Assembly: GCA_002440665.1 (NCBI GenBank)
Contig: DJUX01000060.1
Coordinates: 9,742-73,741, forward strand
DNA: 64,000 nucleotides
Direction of reading: 5' to 3'
Source of the DNA: Dechloromonas sp. UBA6271
GTDB taxonomy: Bacteria > Pseudomonadota > Gammaproteobacteria > Burkholderiales > Rhodocyclaceae
The translations under genes and the position numbers were made by a program. The notes beneath the pieces were generated by a model. It was not told the origin of the DNA. It ran no database searches and saw nothing but the letters and a program-made list of their open reading frames with translations. Shown piece by piece: positions 1-10,960 of the stretch (its first letter is position 1; each line of letters opens with the position of its first letter).

Positions 1-126
1 CGGATTCGAGGGTGGCGATGGCGTCGTCGACCTTGATGCTGTCGCCGACCTTGACGAACAGATCGATGACCGGCACGTCGGAGAAATCGCCGATATCGGG
101 GACTTTGACTTCAATGATTTGGCTCA
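1..126 (-). CDS. aceF: Dihydrolipoamide acetyltransferase (PDH E2), N-terminal fragment
   Basis: Only the first 42 codons lie in the window; the gene runs off the left edge. They encode the start of a lipoyl (biotinyl-lipoyl) domain, with the typical opening MSQIIEVKVPDIGDF and the VGDSIKVDDAIATLES stretch that leads towards the lipoylated lysine, which is outside the window. The ATG at 126 is preceded by a GGGAGAGA ribosome binding site and lies 15 nt after the aceE stop, so the two genes form an operon. E2 carries acetyl groups from E1 to CoA in the pyruvate dehydrogenase complex. Confidence 0.9.
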
Positions 127-141
127 TGTCGTCTCTCCCTC

Positions 142-2817
<2,676 letters not shown>

Positions 2818-2899
2818 GGTTTGTCTCCTAAGTTGGTTTTCATTTCGTTTCGCCTGTTGAGCAAAACGACTTTGCCACAAATTGTGTCGTTTCGGGACT

Positions 2900-2911
2900 G
2901 GTTTGCAAACC
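2900..2911. promoter_or_regulatory. 12-bp perfect palindrome in the aceE leader (possible operator)
   Basis: GGTTTGCAAACC is a perfect inverted repeat. It falls about 20-30 bp downstream of the predicted aceE transcription start (about 2932, minus strand), a position where a bound repressor would block elongation. It does not match the E. coli PdhR consensus well. The regulator is unknown. Confidence 0.35.
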
Positions 2912-2931
2912 CGTGTTTACACCTAGAGCAT

Positions 2932-2967
2932 ATTTCACATTGTAAAAATAAACTTCGCATCGTGCAA
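2932..2967 (-). promoter_or_regulatory. Predicted sigma-70 promoter of aceE
   Basis: On the minus strand TTGCAC (2967-2962) is followed after exactly 17 bp by TACAAT (2944-2939). This is a good sigma-70 match and predicts transcription from about 2932, with a leader of about 115 nt before the aceE ATG at 2817. The rest of 2968-3092 holds no gene; it contains a short palindrome (AGGGATATCCCT at 3002-3013) and a GC-rich inverted repeat near 3047-3066. Confidence 0.5.
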
Positions 2968-3092
2968 TAGTGTCAATGGCAAGTTTGGTGAAATTTTTGC
3001 TAGGGATATCCCTGATACGGCAGAGAATTCAGGGCGAGTTTTGTCCCGCCCGGCCGGTTACGGGCGAGCGAATTTCGGAAAACCGGGGTGGA

Positions 3093-3389
3093 TTAGAGCG
3101 TGGCCCAGCGGGCCAGCGTGTCGCCGAAAAAGGCGGTGAGGATCAGGGCGGTCGGCGCGATGGCGATGAAGCCCTGCAACAGGCGGGCGATGAACGGGTG
3201 GGCGACGTGCGATTCAATGAAGCAGCGCGCCACCAGCGCGCCCTTGAGCCAGATGATGGCGGCGACCAGCAGCGGCAGCCAGTGGGCCGCGCGGAACCAT
3301 TCGCCGAGGCCGAGGCCGACCAGTGTCAGGGCTACGAGTGCCAGCCATGCTGCGGTCAACAGGCGAAAATGGTCGATTTTCGTGTCCAT
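3093..3389 (-). CDS. norF: NorF-like small membrane protein (cytochrome c oxidase subunit IV-like)
   Basis: The 98-residue protein has three hydrophobic segments (about residues 8-28, 35-52 and 70-90), matching the short NorF / prokaryotic COX subunit IV-like proteins encoded beside norE. NorF is an accessory protein in nitric oxide respiration; its exact role is not settled in the family. It starts 2 nt after the norE stop, so the pair is co-transcribed. No norCB lies in the window, so the link to NO reductase rests on family resemblance. A role with another heme-copper oxidase is possible. Confidence 0.6.
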   Translation of the reverse strand: MDTKIDHFRLLTAAWLALVALTLVGLGLGEWFRAAHWLPLLVAAIIWLKGALVARCFIESHVAHPFIARLLQGFIAIAPTALILTAFFGDTLARWATL

Positions 3390-3391
3390 GA

Positions 3392-3994
3392 TCAGGCCAG
3401 CACGTAGAACAGCGGGAAGATGATCAACCAGATGATGTCGGTCGCGTGCCAGTAGCTGGCCAGCGCTTCCAGTCCGGTGTAGTCCGCCGCCGAATAGCCG
3501 TGAAAGAGCAGACGGGCGAGAACATAGAGAATGCCGAGAATGCCCCAGGTGGCATGTACCAGATGGTTGAAGGTCAGGTAGTAATAGACAGTGAAGAAGA
3601 TGCCGGAACTGCCGTCGATCCCGTGCGCCAGGTTCCAGCTGATCTCGAGATATTTTGCGACCGGGTAGCCGAGTGCGACGATGAGGCCGGCGACCAGCCA
3701 GAGCACCGAAGCGCGGTGTCGTCCGCTGCGGATGGCGTTGACCGAGCAGGCGATGAAATAGCTGCTGGTGACCATCAGTAGCGTAATGACGGTGCCGGAA
3801 ATGACCGACAGGCGCTGGGCGCCCTCGTGAAATGCGTCAGGGAAATGGGCACGGGCGACGAAATAGACTGCGAAGAGCACGACGAACTCGATGATTTCGC
3901 AGGTGATGCCGACCCAGATTCCCTTGTTGCCGGGAATGCGCCGTCCCTCCTCGACGGGGATGTCGGGTGGCGTGTGGAGTACTGCTGCGACCAT
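3392..3994 (-). CDS. norE: NorE-like cytochrome c oxidase subunit III family protein
   Basis: This 200-residue integral membrane protein has five predicted membrane spans and the subunit III hallmarks, including GKIWVGIT-like N-terminal motif (here GNKGIWVGIT), the YYYLTFNHLVHATWG segment and a C-terminal SYWHATDIIWLIIFPLFY. The length fits NorE rather than a full CoxC. NorE is reported to support nitric oxide reductase activity in denitrifiers. It precedes norF with a 2-nt gap. The upstream region 3995-4184 is shared with the divergent ior operon and holds an FNR-like box nearer to ior. A second, weaker half-site (TTGAT at 4055-4059) could serve norE. Confidence 0.7.
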   Translation of the reverse strand: MVAAVLHTPPDIPVEEGRRIPGNKGIWVGITCEIIEFVVLFAVYFVARAHFPDAFHEGAQRLSVISGTVITLLMVTSSYFIACSVNAIRSGRHRASVLWLVAGLIVALGYPVAKYLEISWNLAHGIDGSSGIFFTVYYYLTFNHLVHATWGILGILYVLARLLFHGYSAADYTGLEALASYWHATDIIWLIIFPLFYVLA

Positions 3995-4110
3995 GGTTGC
4001 GCTTCTAGCGTGCTTTCAAAAATTTTATTCTGCGCCGGGCCCGACGCTGTGGCTTTGATCCAGATTCCAAAACTGGCGGTTAATTACACAAAAAAGAATT
4101 GCAACACGCC

Positions 4111-4151
4111 TTGCGTTGTATCAAATGCTGAATCGCGGCCATTCCTATAAT
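4111..4151 (+). promoter_or_regulatory. FNR/Dnr-like box and -10 element of the ior promoter
   Basis: TTGCGTTGTATCAA (4111-4124) matches TTGAT-N4-ATCAA at 8 of 10 positions, with a perfect right half-site. A perfect TATAAT lies at 4146-4151, predicting transcription from about 4158. The box centre is then at about -40.5, the class II position used by FNR-family activators. No good -35 element is present, as expected for such promoters. This suggests anaerobic induction of iorAB. Confidence 0.6.
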
Positions 4152-4184
4152 GATCGGTTTGGTAATGCTGATCGAGGAGTCGCC

Positions 4185-6071
4185 ATGGCGGCAGTCATGC
4201 CCATACCGGCCGCGAGCCGGGTTCTATTGTCTGGTAACGAAGCAGTCGCCCGTGCCGTCTGGGAGGCGGGGGTCAAGGTCGCGGCCGCCTATCCCGGCAC
4301 GCCGTCGACCGAGATGCTGGAGGTGATTTCGACCTACCCGGACCTCTACGCCGAGTGGTCGGTCAACGAGAAAGTCTCGCTGGAAGTGGCGATCGGCGCC
4401 GCCTACGCCGGTTCGCGCGCTTTCTGCTGCATGAAGCATGTCGGCATGAACGTCGCCTCCGATGCGCTGATGACGCTGACCCTGACCGGCGTGATCGGTG
4501 GCCTGGTGATTGCCATCGCCGACGATGTGGGTTTGTCCTCGTCGCAGAACGAGCAGGACTCCCGCTACTGGGGTCGTTTCGCGCACGTCCCGGTGCTCGA
4601 GCCGGCCGATTCGCAGGAAGCCTACGCGATGACGCTGTACGGCTACGAGTTGTCGGAAAAGTATCAGGTACCGGTCATCCTGCGCATGACGACGCGCATC
4701 AACCATGTGAAGTCGCTGGTCGAAGTTGGCGAGCGCGTGCCGCACACCGGTGCCGGCTTCAAGAAGGAACCGGGTCGCTTCGTCATGGTGCCGGGCAATG
4801 CCGGCAAGCGCATCCCGCTGATGTTCAAGCGCGACATCGAACTGCGCGCGCTGGCCGAAACCTCCGAACTCAATTTCATCGAGAAGGGTTCCGATACCCG
4901 CGTCGGTTTCATCGCCTCCGGCCCGGCCTACATGCATGTCAAGGAATCTTTCCCGAATGCGCCGGTGCTCAAGCTGGGTTTCTCCTGCCCGGTGCCGTTC
5001 GAGAAATGCCGTGAACTGGCAGCACTGGTCGATCAGGTGGTGGTGGTCGAGGAAGTCGAACCGCTGATCGAGACTGAACTCAAGGCGCAGGGCGTGAATG
5101 TTATCGGTAAGGAAATCCTGCCGCTGCAGGGCGAACTCTCGCCCAACGTGCTGAAACCGGCCATCGCCCGACTGCTTGGCGAAAGCGTGCCGGAAAATGG
5201 CCCAAACGGGCGGTCGACCGCAGCAATGCCGGTTTTTCCCCGCCCGCCGACCATGTGTGTCGCCTGCCCGCACCTCGGTGTCTATTACACGCTGTCGCAG
5301 GTGCGCAACCTGACGATTTCCGGCGACATCGGCTGCTACACGCTGGGCGCCGGGCACCCGTGGAATGCGCTCGACACCTGCGTCTCGATGGGCGCTTCGA
5401 TGGGCATGGCGCTCGGTCTCGACAAGGGCCGCGGCGAGACCGACAAGGACAAGCGGATCGTCGCCGTGATCGGCGATTCCACCTTCCTGCACATGGGCAT
5501 GCAGGGCTTGCTCGACATGGTGTACAACAAGGGCAACGTCACCGTGCTGCTGCTCGACAACCGCGCCGTCGGCATGACCGGCGGCCAGGACAATCCGGGC
5601 AACGGCCGTGACATCTACGGCGACACCGCGCCGCGGGTCGATTTCGCCAAACTGGTGGCTGCGCTGGGCGTCAAGGAAGAGCGCATCCACAAGGTGAATC
5701 CCTACGAGCTGCCGGTGCTGTTCAAGACCATCCGCGACGAGGTGAAGGTGCCGGAGGTCTCGGTCATCATCACCGACCAGCCCTGCGTGCTGATCAAGGA
5801 TTACCACAAGCTGAAGCCCTTCGAGGTCATCGACGACAAGTGCACCGGCTGCGGCAACTGCATCGATGTCGGCTGCCCGGCGATCCACGTCACGCGCCGC
5901 GGCAAGGAGGTGAAGGCGAGCGGGCGCGAGGTCGATCTCGCTTTCGTGCGTATCGAAAGCTCGGTGTGTACCGGTTGCGGCCTATGCGTCCAGCCCTGTG
6001 CGCCGAATGCCATTGTCCATTACGCGCCGGTATCGCCGATCAAGCTGGTCGGCAAAGGCTGCGGGGCCTGA
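4185..6071 (+). CDS. iorA: Indolepyruvate:ferredoxin oxidoreductase, alpha subunit
   Basis: This 628-residue subunit oxidatively decarboxylates aryl pyruvates (indolepyruvate, phenylpyruvate) to aryl-acetyl-CoA with ferredoxin, in anaerobic aromatic amino acid breakdown. It has an N-terminal pyrimidine-binding domain (AYPGTPSTEM), a ThDP domain with GDIGCYTLG and GDSTFLHMG plus LDNRAVGMTGGQ, and a C-terminal ferredoxin-like domain with CTGCGNC (from Cys553) and CTGCGLC (from Cys595) for two [4Fe-4S] clusters. The ATG at 4185 has GAGGAG upstream and is preferred over longer upstream readings. iorB follows after 1 nt. Confidence 0.93.
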   Translation: MAAVMPIPAASRVLLSGNEAVARAVWEAGVKVAAAYPGTPSTEMLEVISTYPDLYAEWSVNEKVSLEVAIGAAYAGSRAFCCMKHVGMNVASDALMTLTLTGVIGGLVIAIADDVGLSSSQNEQDSRYWGRFAHVPVLEPADSQEAYAMTLYGYELSEKYQVPVILRMTTRINHVKSLVEVGERVPHTGAGFKKEPGRFVMVPGNAGKRIPLMFKRDIELRALAETSELNFIEKGSDTRVGFIASGPAYMHVKESFPNAPVLKLGFSCPVPFEKCRELAALVDQVVVVEEVEPLIETELKAQGVNVIGKEILPLQGELSPNVLKPAIARLLGESVPENGPNGRSTAAMPVFPRPPTMCVACPHLGVYYTLSQVRNLTISGDIGCYTLGAGHPWNALDTCVSMGASMGMALGLDKGRGETDKDKRIVAVIGDSTFLHMGMQGLLDMVYNKGNVTVLLLDNRAVGMTGGQDNPGNGRDIYGDTAPRVDFAKLVAALGVKEERIHKVNPYELPVLFKTIRDEVKVPEVSVIITDQPCVLIKDYHKLKPFEVIDDKCTGCGNCIDVGCPAIHVTRRGKEVKASGREVDLAFVRIESSVCTGCGLCVQPCAPNAIVHYAPVSPIKLVGKGCGA

Positions 6072-6072
6072 G

Positions 6073-6684
6073 ATGAGCGAAAACACCAATATCCTCGTCG
6101 TCGGCATCGGTGGCCAGGGTGTCATGACGGCCACCGAAATCCTGGCCGAAGCCGCCATCGCCATGGGCCACGACGCCAAGAAAACCGAAGTCGCCGGCAT
6201 GGCGCAGCGCGGCGGCGTGGTGTCGTCGCACCTGCGCTTCGGTCAGCGCGTGCTGTCGCCGCAGATCACCCCGGGCACGGCCGACGTGCTGCTCGGCTTC
6301 GAATCGGCCGAAGCGATGCGCTGGCAGCACATGCTCAGGCCGGGCGGTATCACGCTGATGAATACCGCACGGCTGGTGCCGCCGGTCGTCGAGCTCGGGC
6401 TGTTCGATTACCCGGAAGATCCGCTGGCCGAAATCAGGAAGACCGGGAACAAGGTTGTCGCCTTCGACGCCACGTCGATCGCGCTCGAACTCGGTGACAT
6501 CCGCCTTGGCAACACCGTCATGCTCGGCGCCATCGCCGACCACCTGCCATTTCCGGCCGAGACGCTGCTCGACTGCGTACTCAAGCGATTCCAGCGCAAG
6601 GGCGAGAAACTGGTCGAACTGAACCGCCGGGCCTTCGAAGCGGGACGTGCCGCAGTCGGCGAAGCAGAGGCCGCATTGGCGTAA
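6073..6684 (+). CDS. iorB: Indolepyruvate:ferredoxin oxidoreductase, beta subunit
   Basis: This 203-residue protein is the gamma-type (CoA-binding) subunit of the 2-oxoacid:ferredoxin oxidoreductase family and partners with IorA. The N-terminal glycine-rich motif GIGGQGVMTATEIL and the following AKKTEVAGMAQRGG stretch are characteristic. It begins 1 nt after the iorA stop, so it is translated from the same transcript. A strong hairpin with a T tract follows the gene. Confidence 0.93.
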   Translation: MSENTNILVVGIGGQGVMTATEILAEAAIAMGHDAKKTEVAGMAQRGGVVSSHLRFGQRVLSPQITPGTADVLLGFESAEAMRWQHMLRPGGITLMNTARLVPPVVELGLFDYPEDPLAEIRKTGNKVVAFDATSIALELGDIRLGNTVMLGAIADHLPFPAETLLDCVLKRFQRKGEKLVELNRRAFEAGRAAVGEAEAALA

Positions 6685-6707
6685 TCTGTTAAAATAGTCG
6701 CCAATTC

Positions 6708-6745
6708 AAAGGGAAAGGCCGCGGCCTTTCCCCTTTTCTTTTTTG
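6708..6745 (+). terminator. Intrinsic terminator between iorB and folD
   Basis: GGGAAAGGCC and GGCCTTTCCC form a GC-rich, fully complementary hairpin followed directly by CTTTTCTTTTTT. The T tract ends 12 nt before the folD ATG. It should end iorAB transcripts. A TAAAAT (6690-6695) without a good -35 lies upstream of it; if that is a folD promoter element, the hairpin would sit in the folD leader and could attenuate it. Confidence 0.75.
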
Positions 6746-6757
6746 TTGGATGCGACG

Positions 6758-7612
6758 ATGACGGCACAAATTATCGACGGCAAGGCGCTGGCAGAAGAAC
6801 TGCGCCAACGTTTCAAGGCCCGCGTGGAAGCGCTGACGGCCAAGGGGCAGCGCCCCGGCCTGGTGGTCATTCTTGTTGGGGCTGACCCGGCCTCCGAGGT
6901 TTATGTCCGCAACAAGGTCAATGGCTGCCTGGCCATCGGCATGCACTCGGAGAAGATCACCTACGATGCTGCGGTCGACCAGCAAATAGTGCTGAAAAAG
7001 ATCGCCGAATTGAATGCCGACCCGAACATTCACGGCATCCTCGTCCAGTTGCCGTTGCCGAAACATTTCAACGAAGAAGCCGTCCTCGAAGCGATTGCCG
7101 TCGACAAGGACGTCGATGGCTTCCACGCCGAAAACGTCGGCGCGCTGGCCCAGGGTAACCCGCGCTTCATCCCCTGCACTCCCTATGGCGTGATGAAGAT
7201 GTTCGAGAAGGGCAATGTCGACCTGAGCGGTAAGGAAGCCGTCGTCATCGGCCGCTCCAACATCGTCGGCAAGCCCATGGCGCTGTTGCTGATCAACGCC
7301 GGTGCCACGGTCACCGTCTGCAACTCGCGCACCAAAGACCTTGCCGGCCATACCCGCCGCGCCGACATTCTGGTTGCCGCCGTCGGCAAGCCGCGCTTCG
7401 TCACCGCCGACATGGTCAAACCGGGTGCCGTTGTCATCGACGTCGGCATCAACCGTCTGCCGGACGGCAAGCTGTGCGGCGACGTCGATTTCGCCGGCTG
7501 TCTCGAGGTGGCCGGCCAGATCACCCCGGTACCCGGCGGCGTCGGGCCGATGACCATCACCATGCTGCTCGCCAACACGATTGAAGCTGCCGAGAGGAAA
7601 GCTGGACTATGA
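6758..7612 (+). CDS. folD: Bifunctional methylenetetrahydrofolate dehydrogenase/cyclohydrolase
   Basis: The 284-residue FolD interconverts 5,10-methylene-THF and 10-formyl-THF in one-carbon metabolism. Family signatures are visible: the cyclohydrolase/dehydrogenase lysine region SEVYVRNK, the LVQLPLPKH motif, [14 protein letters not shown] of the Rossmann NADP site and [14 protein letters not shown] near the C-terminus. The ATG at 6758 ([11 protein letters not shown]) matches family N-termini. Its stop overlaps the purE start (ATGA at 7609-7612), linking formyl-THF supply with purine synthesis genes. Confidence 0.96.
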   Translation: MTAQIIDGKALAEELRQRFKARVEALTAKGQRPGLVVILVGADPASEVYVRNKVNGCLAIGMHSEKITYDAAVDQQIVLKKIAELNADPNIHGILVQLPLPKHFNEEAVLEAIAVDKDVDGFHAENVGALAQGNPRFIPCTPYGVMKMFEKGNVDLSGKEAVVIGRSNIVGKPMALLLINAGATVTVCNSRTKDLAGHTRRADILVAAVGKPRFVTADMVKPGAVVIDVGINRLPDGKLCGDVDFAGCLEVAGQITPVPGGVGPMTITMLLANTIEAAERKAGL

Positions 7613-8106
7613 GCGACAAACAGATTTCCGTCGGTATCGTCATGGGCTCCGACTCCGACTGGCCGACCATGCAGGCCGCCGCCGTGATTCTCAAGGATTT
7701 CGGCGTTGCTTTCGAAGCCCGTGTCGTTTCCGCCCACCGCACGCCGGACCTGTTGTTCGAATATGCCGAAACCGCCGCTCCACGCGGGATCAAGGCGATC
7801 ATCGCCGGTGCCGGCGGCGCCGCCCACCTGCCGGGCATGCTGGCCGCCAAGACCACGGTGCCGGTGCTCGGCGTGCCGGTGCAGTCGAAGGCCTTGTCGG
7901 GCGTCGATTCGCTGCATTCCATCGTCCAGATGCCGAAGGGCATTCCGGTCGCCACCTTCGCCATCGGCGAGGCCGGCGCCGCCAATGCGGCGCTGTTCGC
8001 CGTCGCCATGCTGGCCAACGAGAATCCGGCGCTGAATGCCAGACTGCAGGCCTTCCGCAAGACCCAGACTGAAAAAGTCCTGGCCATGAAGTTGCCGGAA
8101 GTTTGA
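7609..8106 (+). CDS. purE: N5-carboxyaminoimidazole ribonucleotide mutase
   Basis: This 165-residue protein is full length for class I PurE, which converts N5-CAIR to CAIR in purine synthesis. It shows the phosphate-binding [13 protein letters not shown] start, VSAHRTPD with the catalytic histidine, [12 protein letters not shown] and [11 protein letters not shown]. It overlaps folD by 4 nt and ends just before purK, its pathway partner that makes N5-CAIR. Confidence 0.97.
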   Translation: MSDKQISVGIVMGSDSDWPTMQAAAVILKDFGVAFEARVVSAHRTPDLLFEYAETAAPRGIKAIIAGAGGAAHLPGMLAAKTTVPVLGVPVQSKALSGVDSLHSIVQMPKGIPVATFAIGEAGAANAALFAVAMLANENPALNARLQAFRKTQTEKVLAMKLPEV

Positions 8107-8108
8107 GC

Positions 8109-9263
8109 ATGTCATCGACGATGATTCTGCCGCCCGCCACGCTGGGCATGCTCGGCGGCGGCCAGCTCGGCCGCTTCTTCGTGACGGCCGCCCACGAAAT
8201 GGGCTATCAGGTATGGGTCCTTGATCCGGACAAGAACAGCCCGGCCGGCCAGATTGCCGAGCGCCATTTGTGCGTTGGTTACGACGACTACGCGGCACTC
8301 GACGAGTTCGCCGAGGGCTGCGCGGCGATCACCACCGAATTCGAGAACGTGCCGGCCGATACGCTGGATTATCTGGGCAAGTTCGTGCCGGTCCGCCCGT
8401 CCGCCGCAGCGGTTGCCGTTTGCCAGAACCGCATCGTCGAGAAGACCTTTCTGCGTGACAACGGCCTGCCGTATGGCCCCTTCGCCGCGATTCGCAGCGA
8501 AGACGACATCAAGAGCGCCGCCGCCTCGTTGTTCCCGGCCATCCTCAAGGTCGCCCGCTTCGGCTACGACGGCAAAGGACAAGCTACGGTCAACAACCGC
8601 GAAGAGGCGCTTTTGGCTTTCGGCCGCTTCAAGGGCGAGGCCTGCGTTCTGGAACAGCGTCTGACGCTGGATTACGAAGTCTCGGTCGTGCTGGCGCGCG
8701 ACGAGCACGGTCATGTCCAGTGCTTCCCGACCGGCGAGAACCAGCACACCAACGGCATCCTCGACGTCTCCATCGTGCCGGCGCGGACACCTGCCTGTGT
8801 CCGCAGCGACGCCGAAGAGGTCGCTGCCCGCATCGCCGAAAAGCTCGGCTACATCGGCACCATGGGCGTCGAGTTCTTCGTCAGTCGCGGCCAGTTGATC
8901 GTCAATGAAATGGCGCCGCGCCCGCACAACAGCGGCCACTACACCATCGATGCCTGCGTCACCAACCAGTTCGAACAACAGGTCCGCGCCCTGTGCGGGC
9001 TGCCGCTCGGCGAGCCGCGCGCCCATTCGGCGGCGGTCATGGTCAACTTGCTCGGCGACCTCTGGTACGAAGGCGAACACTACAGTGAGCCGGACTGGGC
9101 AAAGTTGTACGCCATCCCCAACCTGAAGCTGCACCTCTATGGCAAGCATCACGCCCGTCCCGGCCGCAAGATGGGCCATTTCACGGTGCTCGGCGAGGAT
9201 GCCGCCAAGGTTCAGGAAACGGCGCTGGCCGCCCGCGCCGCCATCGGCATCACGGACGAATGA
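8109..9263 (+). CDS. purK: N5-carboxyaminoimidazole ribonucleotide synthase
   Basis: The 384-residue ATP-grasp enzyme makes N5-CAIR from AIR, bicarbonate and ATP. Signatures are LGMLGGGQLGRFF at the N-terminus, the ATP-grasp ILKVARFGYDGKGQ and the metal-binding EMAPRPHNSGHYT. The ATG at 8109 lies 2 nt after the purE stop; a second ATG 12 nt later (MILPPATLG) is also possible. The stop overlaps the following sua5 start (ATGA at 9260-9263). Confidence 0.96.
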   Translation: MSSTMILPPATLGMLGGGQLGRFFVTAAHEMGYQVWVLDPDKNSPAGQIAERHLCVGYDDYAALDEFAEGCAAITTEFENVPADTLDYLGKFVPVRPSAAAVAVCQNRIVEKTFLRDNGLPYGPFAAIRSEDDIKSAAASLFPAILKVARFGYDGKGQATVNNREEALLAFGRFKGEACVLEQRLTLDYEVSVVLARDEHGHVQCFPTGENQHTNGILDVSIVPARTPACVRSDAEEVAARIAEKLGYIGTMGVEFFVSRGQLIVNEMAPRPHNSGHYTIDACVTNQFEQQVRALCGLPLGEPRAHSAAVMVNLLGDLWYEGEHYSEPDWAKLYAIPNLKLHLYGKHHARPGRKMGHFTVLGEDAAKVQETALAARAAIGITDE

Positions 9264-10255
9264 TTCCTTCCGAAGCCGAATACGCCCGCGCCGTTGAGTT
9301 ACTGCGCGCCGGCGAGCTGGTCGCCTTCCCGACCGAGACGGTCTACGGACTTGGGGCGGATGCTGCCAACCCGGCGGCGGTCGCCAAAATCTTCGCCGCC
9401 AAGGGCCGCCCGGCCGATCATCCGCTGATCGTTCATCTTTCGGGCCACGATGCGGTCGACCACTGGGCCGAGCAGGTTCCCGATGTCGCCTGGGAATTGA
9501 TGGAAACCTTCTGGCCCGGGCCGCTGACCCTGATCCTGAAAAAGCAGGCCTGGGTGCCGTCGACCGTAACAGGCGGCCAGGATACCGTCGGTCTGCGCGT
9601 CCCCGGCCACACCGTCGCGCTCGAGCTGCTGCGCCGCTTCGCCGCCGCATCCGGCGAACATGCCGGCATCGCCGCGCCGTCGGCCAACCGCTTCGGGCGC
9701 ATCAGTCCGACCACGGCAGTGCATGTGCAGGAAGAACTCGGCGAGCGGATTTCGCTCATTCTGGACGGTGGACCGTGCAAGGTCGGTATCGAATCGACCA
9801 TCGTCGACTGCTCGCGTGGCGAGCCGGTTGTCCTGCGTCCCGGCCACATCGCGCCGGCACACCTCGAAGCCGTTCTTGGCCGTTGCCCGGCGATTGCAAC
9901 CGCGACTGGCGCACCGCGCGTTTCCGGCTCGCTCGCAGCCCATTACGCACCGCAGACGCCGATGCGCCTCGTCGCCGGCCACCGCCTGCTCGATTTCCTG
10001 AATGCCCAGCGTCACAAGGGCGACCGTTGCGGCGTCATCGGCCACAGCCAGCCGCCGCAGGCTGGCATGCCGCATCTCTGGCGCATGCTGCCGGCCGACC
10101 CGGTCGGCTATGCCCACGACCTGTACGCAGCGCTACGCGAGATGGATCACGCCGGCGTCAGTTCGATTGCCGTCGAGGCGCTGCCTGACGGAGCGGCTTG
10201 GGCGGCGGTTGTCGACCGCCTGCGGCGTGCGGTTGCCGGGTCGGGATCGTCCTGA
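9260..10255 (+). CDS. L-threonylcarbamoyladenylate synthase (Sua5-type)
   Basis: The 331-residue protein has the YrdC fold (residues about 10-205) with FPTETVYGLGADA, KGRPADHPLIVH and GPLTLILKK, followed by a C-terminal Sua5 domain. It makes threonylcarbamoyl-AMP for the t6A37 tRNA modification. The extra Sua5 domain distinguishes it from the shorter TsaC form. It overlaps purK by 4 nt, so it is the last gene of the folD-purE-purK unit. Its stop codon (10253-10255) directly abuts the stop of the convergent phhB-like gene. Confidence 0.93.
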   Translation: MIPSEAEYARAVELLRAGELVAFPTETVYGLGADAANPAAVAKIFAAKGRPADHPLIVHLSGHDAVDHWAEQVPDVAWELMETFWPGPLTLILKKQAWVPSTVTGGQDTVGLRVPGHTVALELLRRFAAASGEHAGIAAPSANRFGRISPTTAVHVQEELGERISLILDGGPCKVGIESTIVDCSRGEPVVLRPGHIAPAHLEAVLGRCPAIATATGAPRVSGSLAAHYAPQTPMRLVAGHRLLDFLNAQRHKGDRCGVIGHSQPPQAGMPHLWRMLPADPVGYAHDLYAALREMDHAGVSSIAVEALPDGAAWAAVVDRLRRAVAGSGSS

Positions 10256-10594
10256 TCAGAGGGTAAACAGCCGCTCTACCATGGCGGCGCAGATGAAATC
10301 GTTCTCCGACAAGCCGCCAATGGCGTGCGTCAAGTAGCGGACCCGGCAGTCTGCGTAACCCACCGTCAGTTCCGGGTGGTGGTCTTCGCGGTGCGAGATC
10401 CAGGCCACGGCATTCACGAAGGCCATCGTTTCGTGGTGGTTGCGGAAGCGCCAGGTTTTTTCGATGGCCATGCCGGACAGTTCCCAACCGCTCAGCGAAC
10501 CCAGATACTCCTGGCTGGCCGCTTCGTCGAGCGCCGCCATGCCGCCTTCGCAGGGCTTGCACTTCCGGTCGCCAAGATCGCAATGGGCATCCAT
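10256..10594 (-). CDS. phhB: Pterin-4a-carbinolamine dehydratase
   Basis: The 112-residue protein matches the PCD/DCoH family, which dehydrates 4a-hydroxytetrahydropterin formed by aromatic amino acid hydroxylases. The active-site block SHREDHHPELTVGY contains the expected histidine pair and the C-terminal LTHAIGGLSENDFICA region is typical. A cysteine-rich N-terminal extension (CDLGDRKCKPC) is present, as in some bacterial members. The ATG at 10594 has GGAG upstream; an in-frame ATG at 10621 is less likely. No phenylalanine hydroxylase gene lies in the window. Confidence 0.9.
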   Translation of the reverse strand: MDAHCDLGDRKCKPCEGGMAALDEAASQEYLGSLSGWELSGMAIEKTWRFRNHHETMAFVNAVAWISHREDHHPELTVGYADCRVRYLTHAIGGLSENDFICAAMVERLFTL

Positions 10595-10683
10595 TTTTTT
10601 CTCCAGGGTTGAACGGGGCATTGCCCCTGTATTCTTCAGAGATTGCGCACAGGCTTTCGGTTCCGGCAGGCATCAAGATCGCT

Positions 10684-10712
10684 TTGATAAGCGAATTGGC
10701 GTGATATAGAAT
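10684..10712 (+). promoter_or_regulatory. Predicted promoter of tRNA-Ala
   Basis: TTGATA (10684-10689) and TAGAAT (10707-10712) are separated by 17 bp, which predicts a start about 5 nt before the mature tRNA. The match is good for both boxes. Confidence 0.55.
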
Positions 10713-10723
10713 ATGCCCACGTC

Positions 10724-10799
<76 letters not shown>

Positions 10800-10833
10800 A
10801 CGACCAGTTTGGTGTAGTCCGGCGACATCCAAG

Positions 10834-10858
10834 AAACCCGCCTAAATGCGGGTTTTTT
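10834..10858 (+). terminator. Terminator after tRNA-Ala
   Basis: AAACCCGC and GCGGGTTT form an 8-bp stem with a 6-nt loop, followed by TTTTATT. It lies 35 nt downstream of the tRNA 3' end. Confidence 0.75.
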
Positions 10859-10878
10859 ATTGGGTTTTGTCCAGTTGT

Positions 10879-10933
10879 GTGTAACGTTGTCCAATGGCAT
10901 CCGACCCCAAGTGTGTGTAACTATGGGTGTAAC
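10879..10933 (+). repeat. Three direct GTGTAAC repeats before the integrase remnant
   Basis: GTGTAAC occurs at 10879-10885, 10915-10921 and 10927-10933, the first two as GTGTGTAAC. The 36- and 12-bp spacings and the position between a tRNA 3' end and an integrase start resemble arm-type integrase binding sites. This is inference from position. Confidence 0.4.
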
Positions 10934-10960
10934 TGGATGTTGGTCAGAAGGGGGTACACA

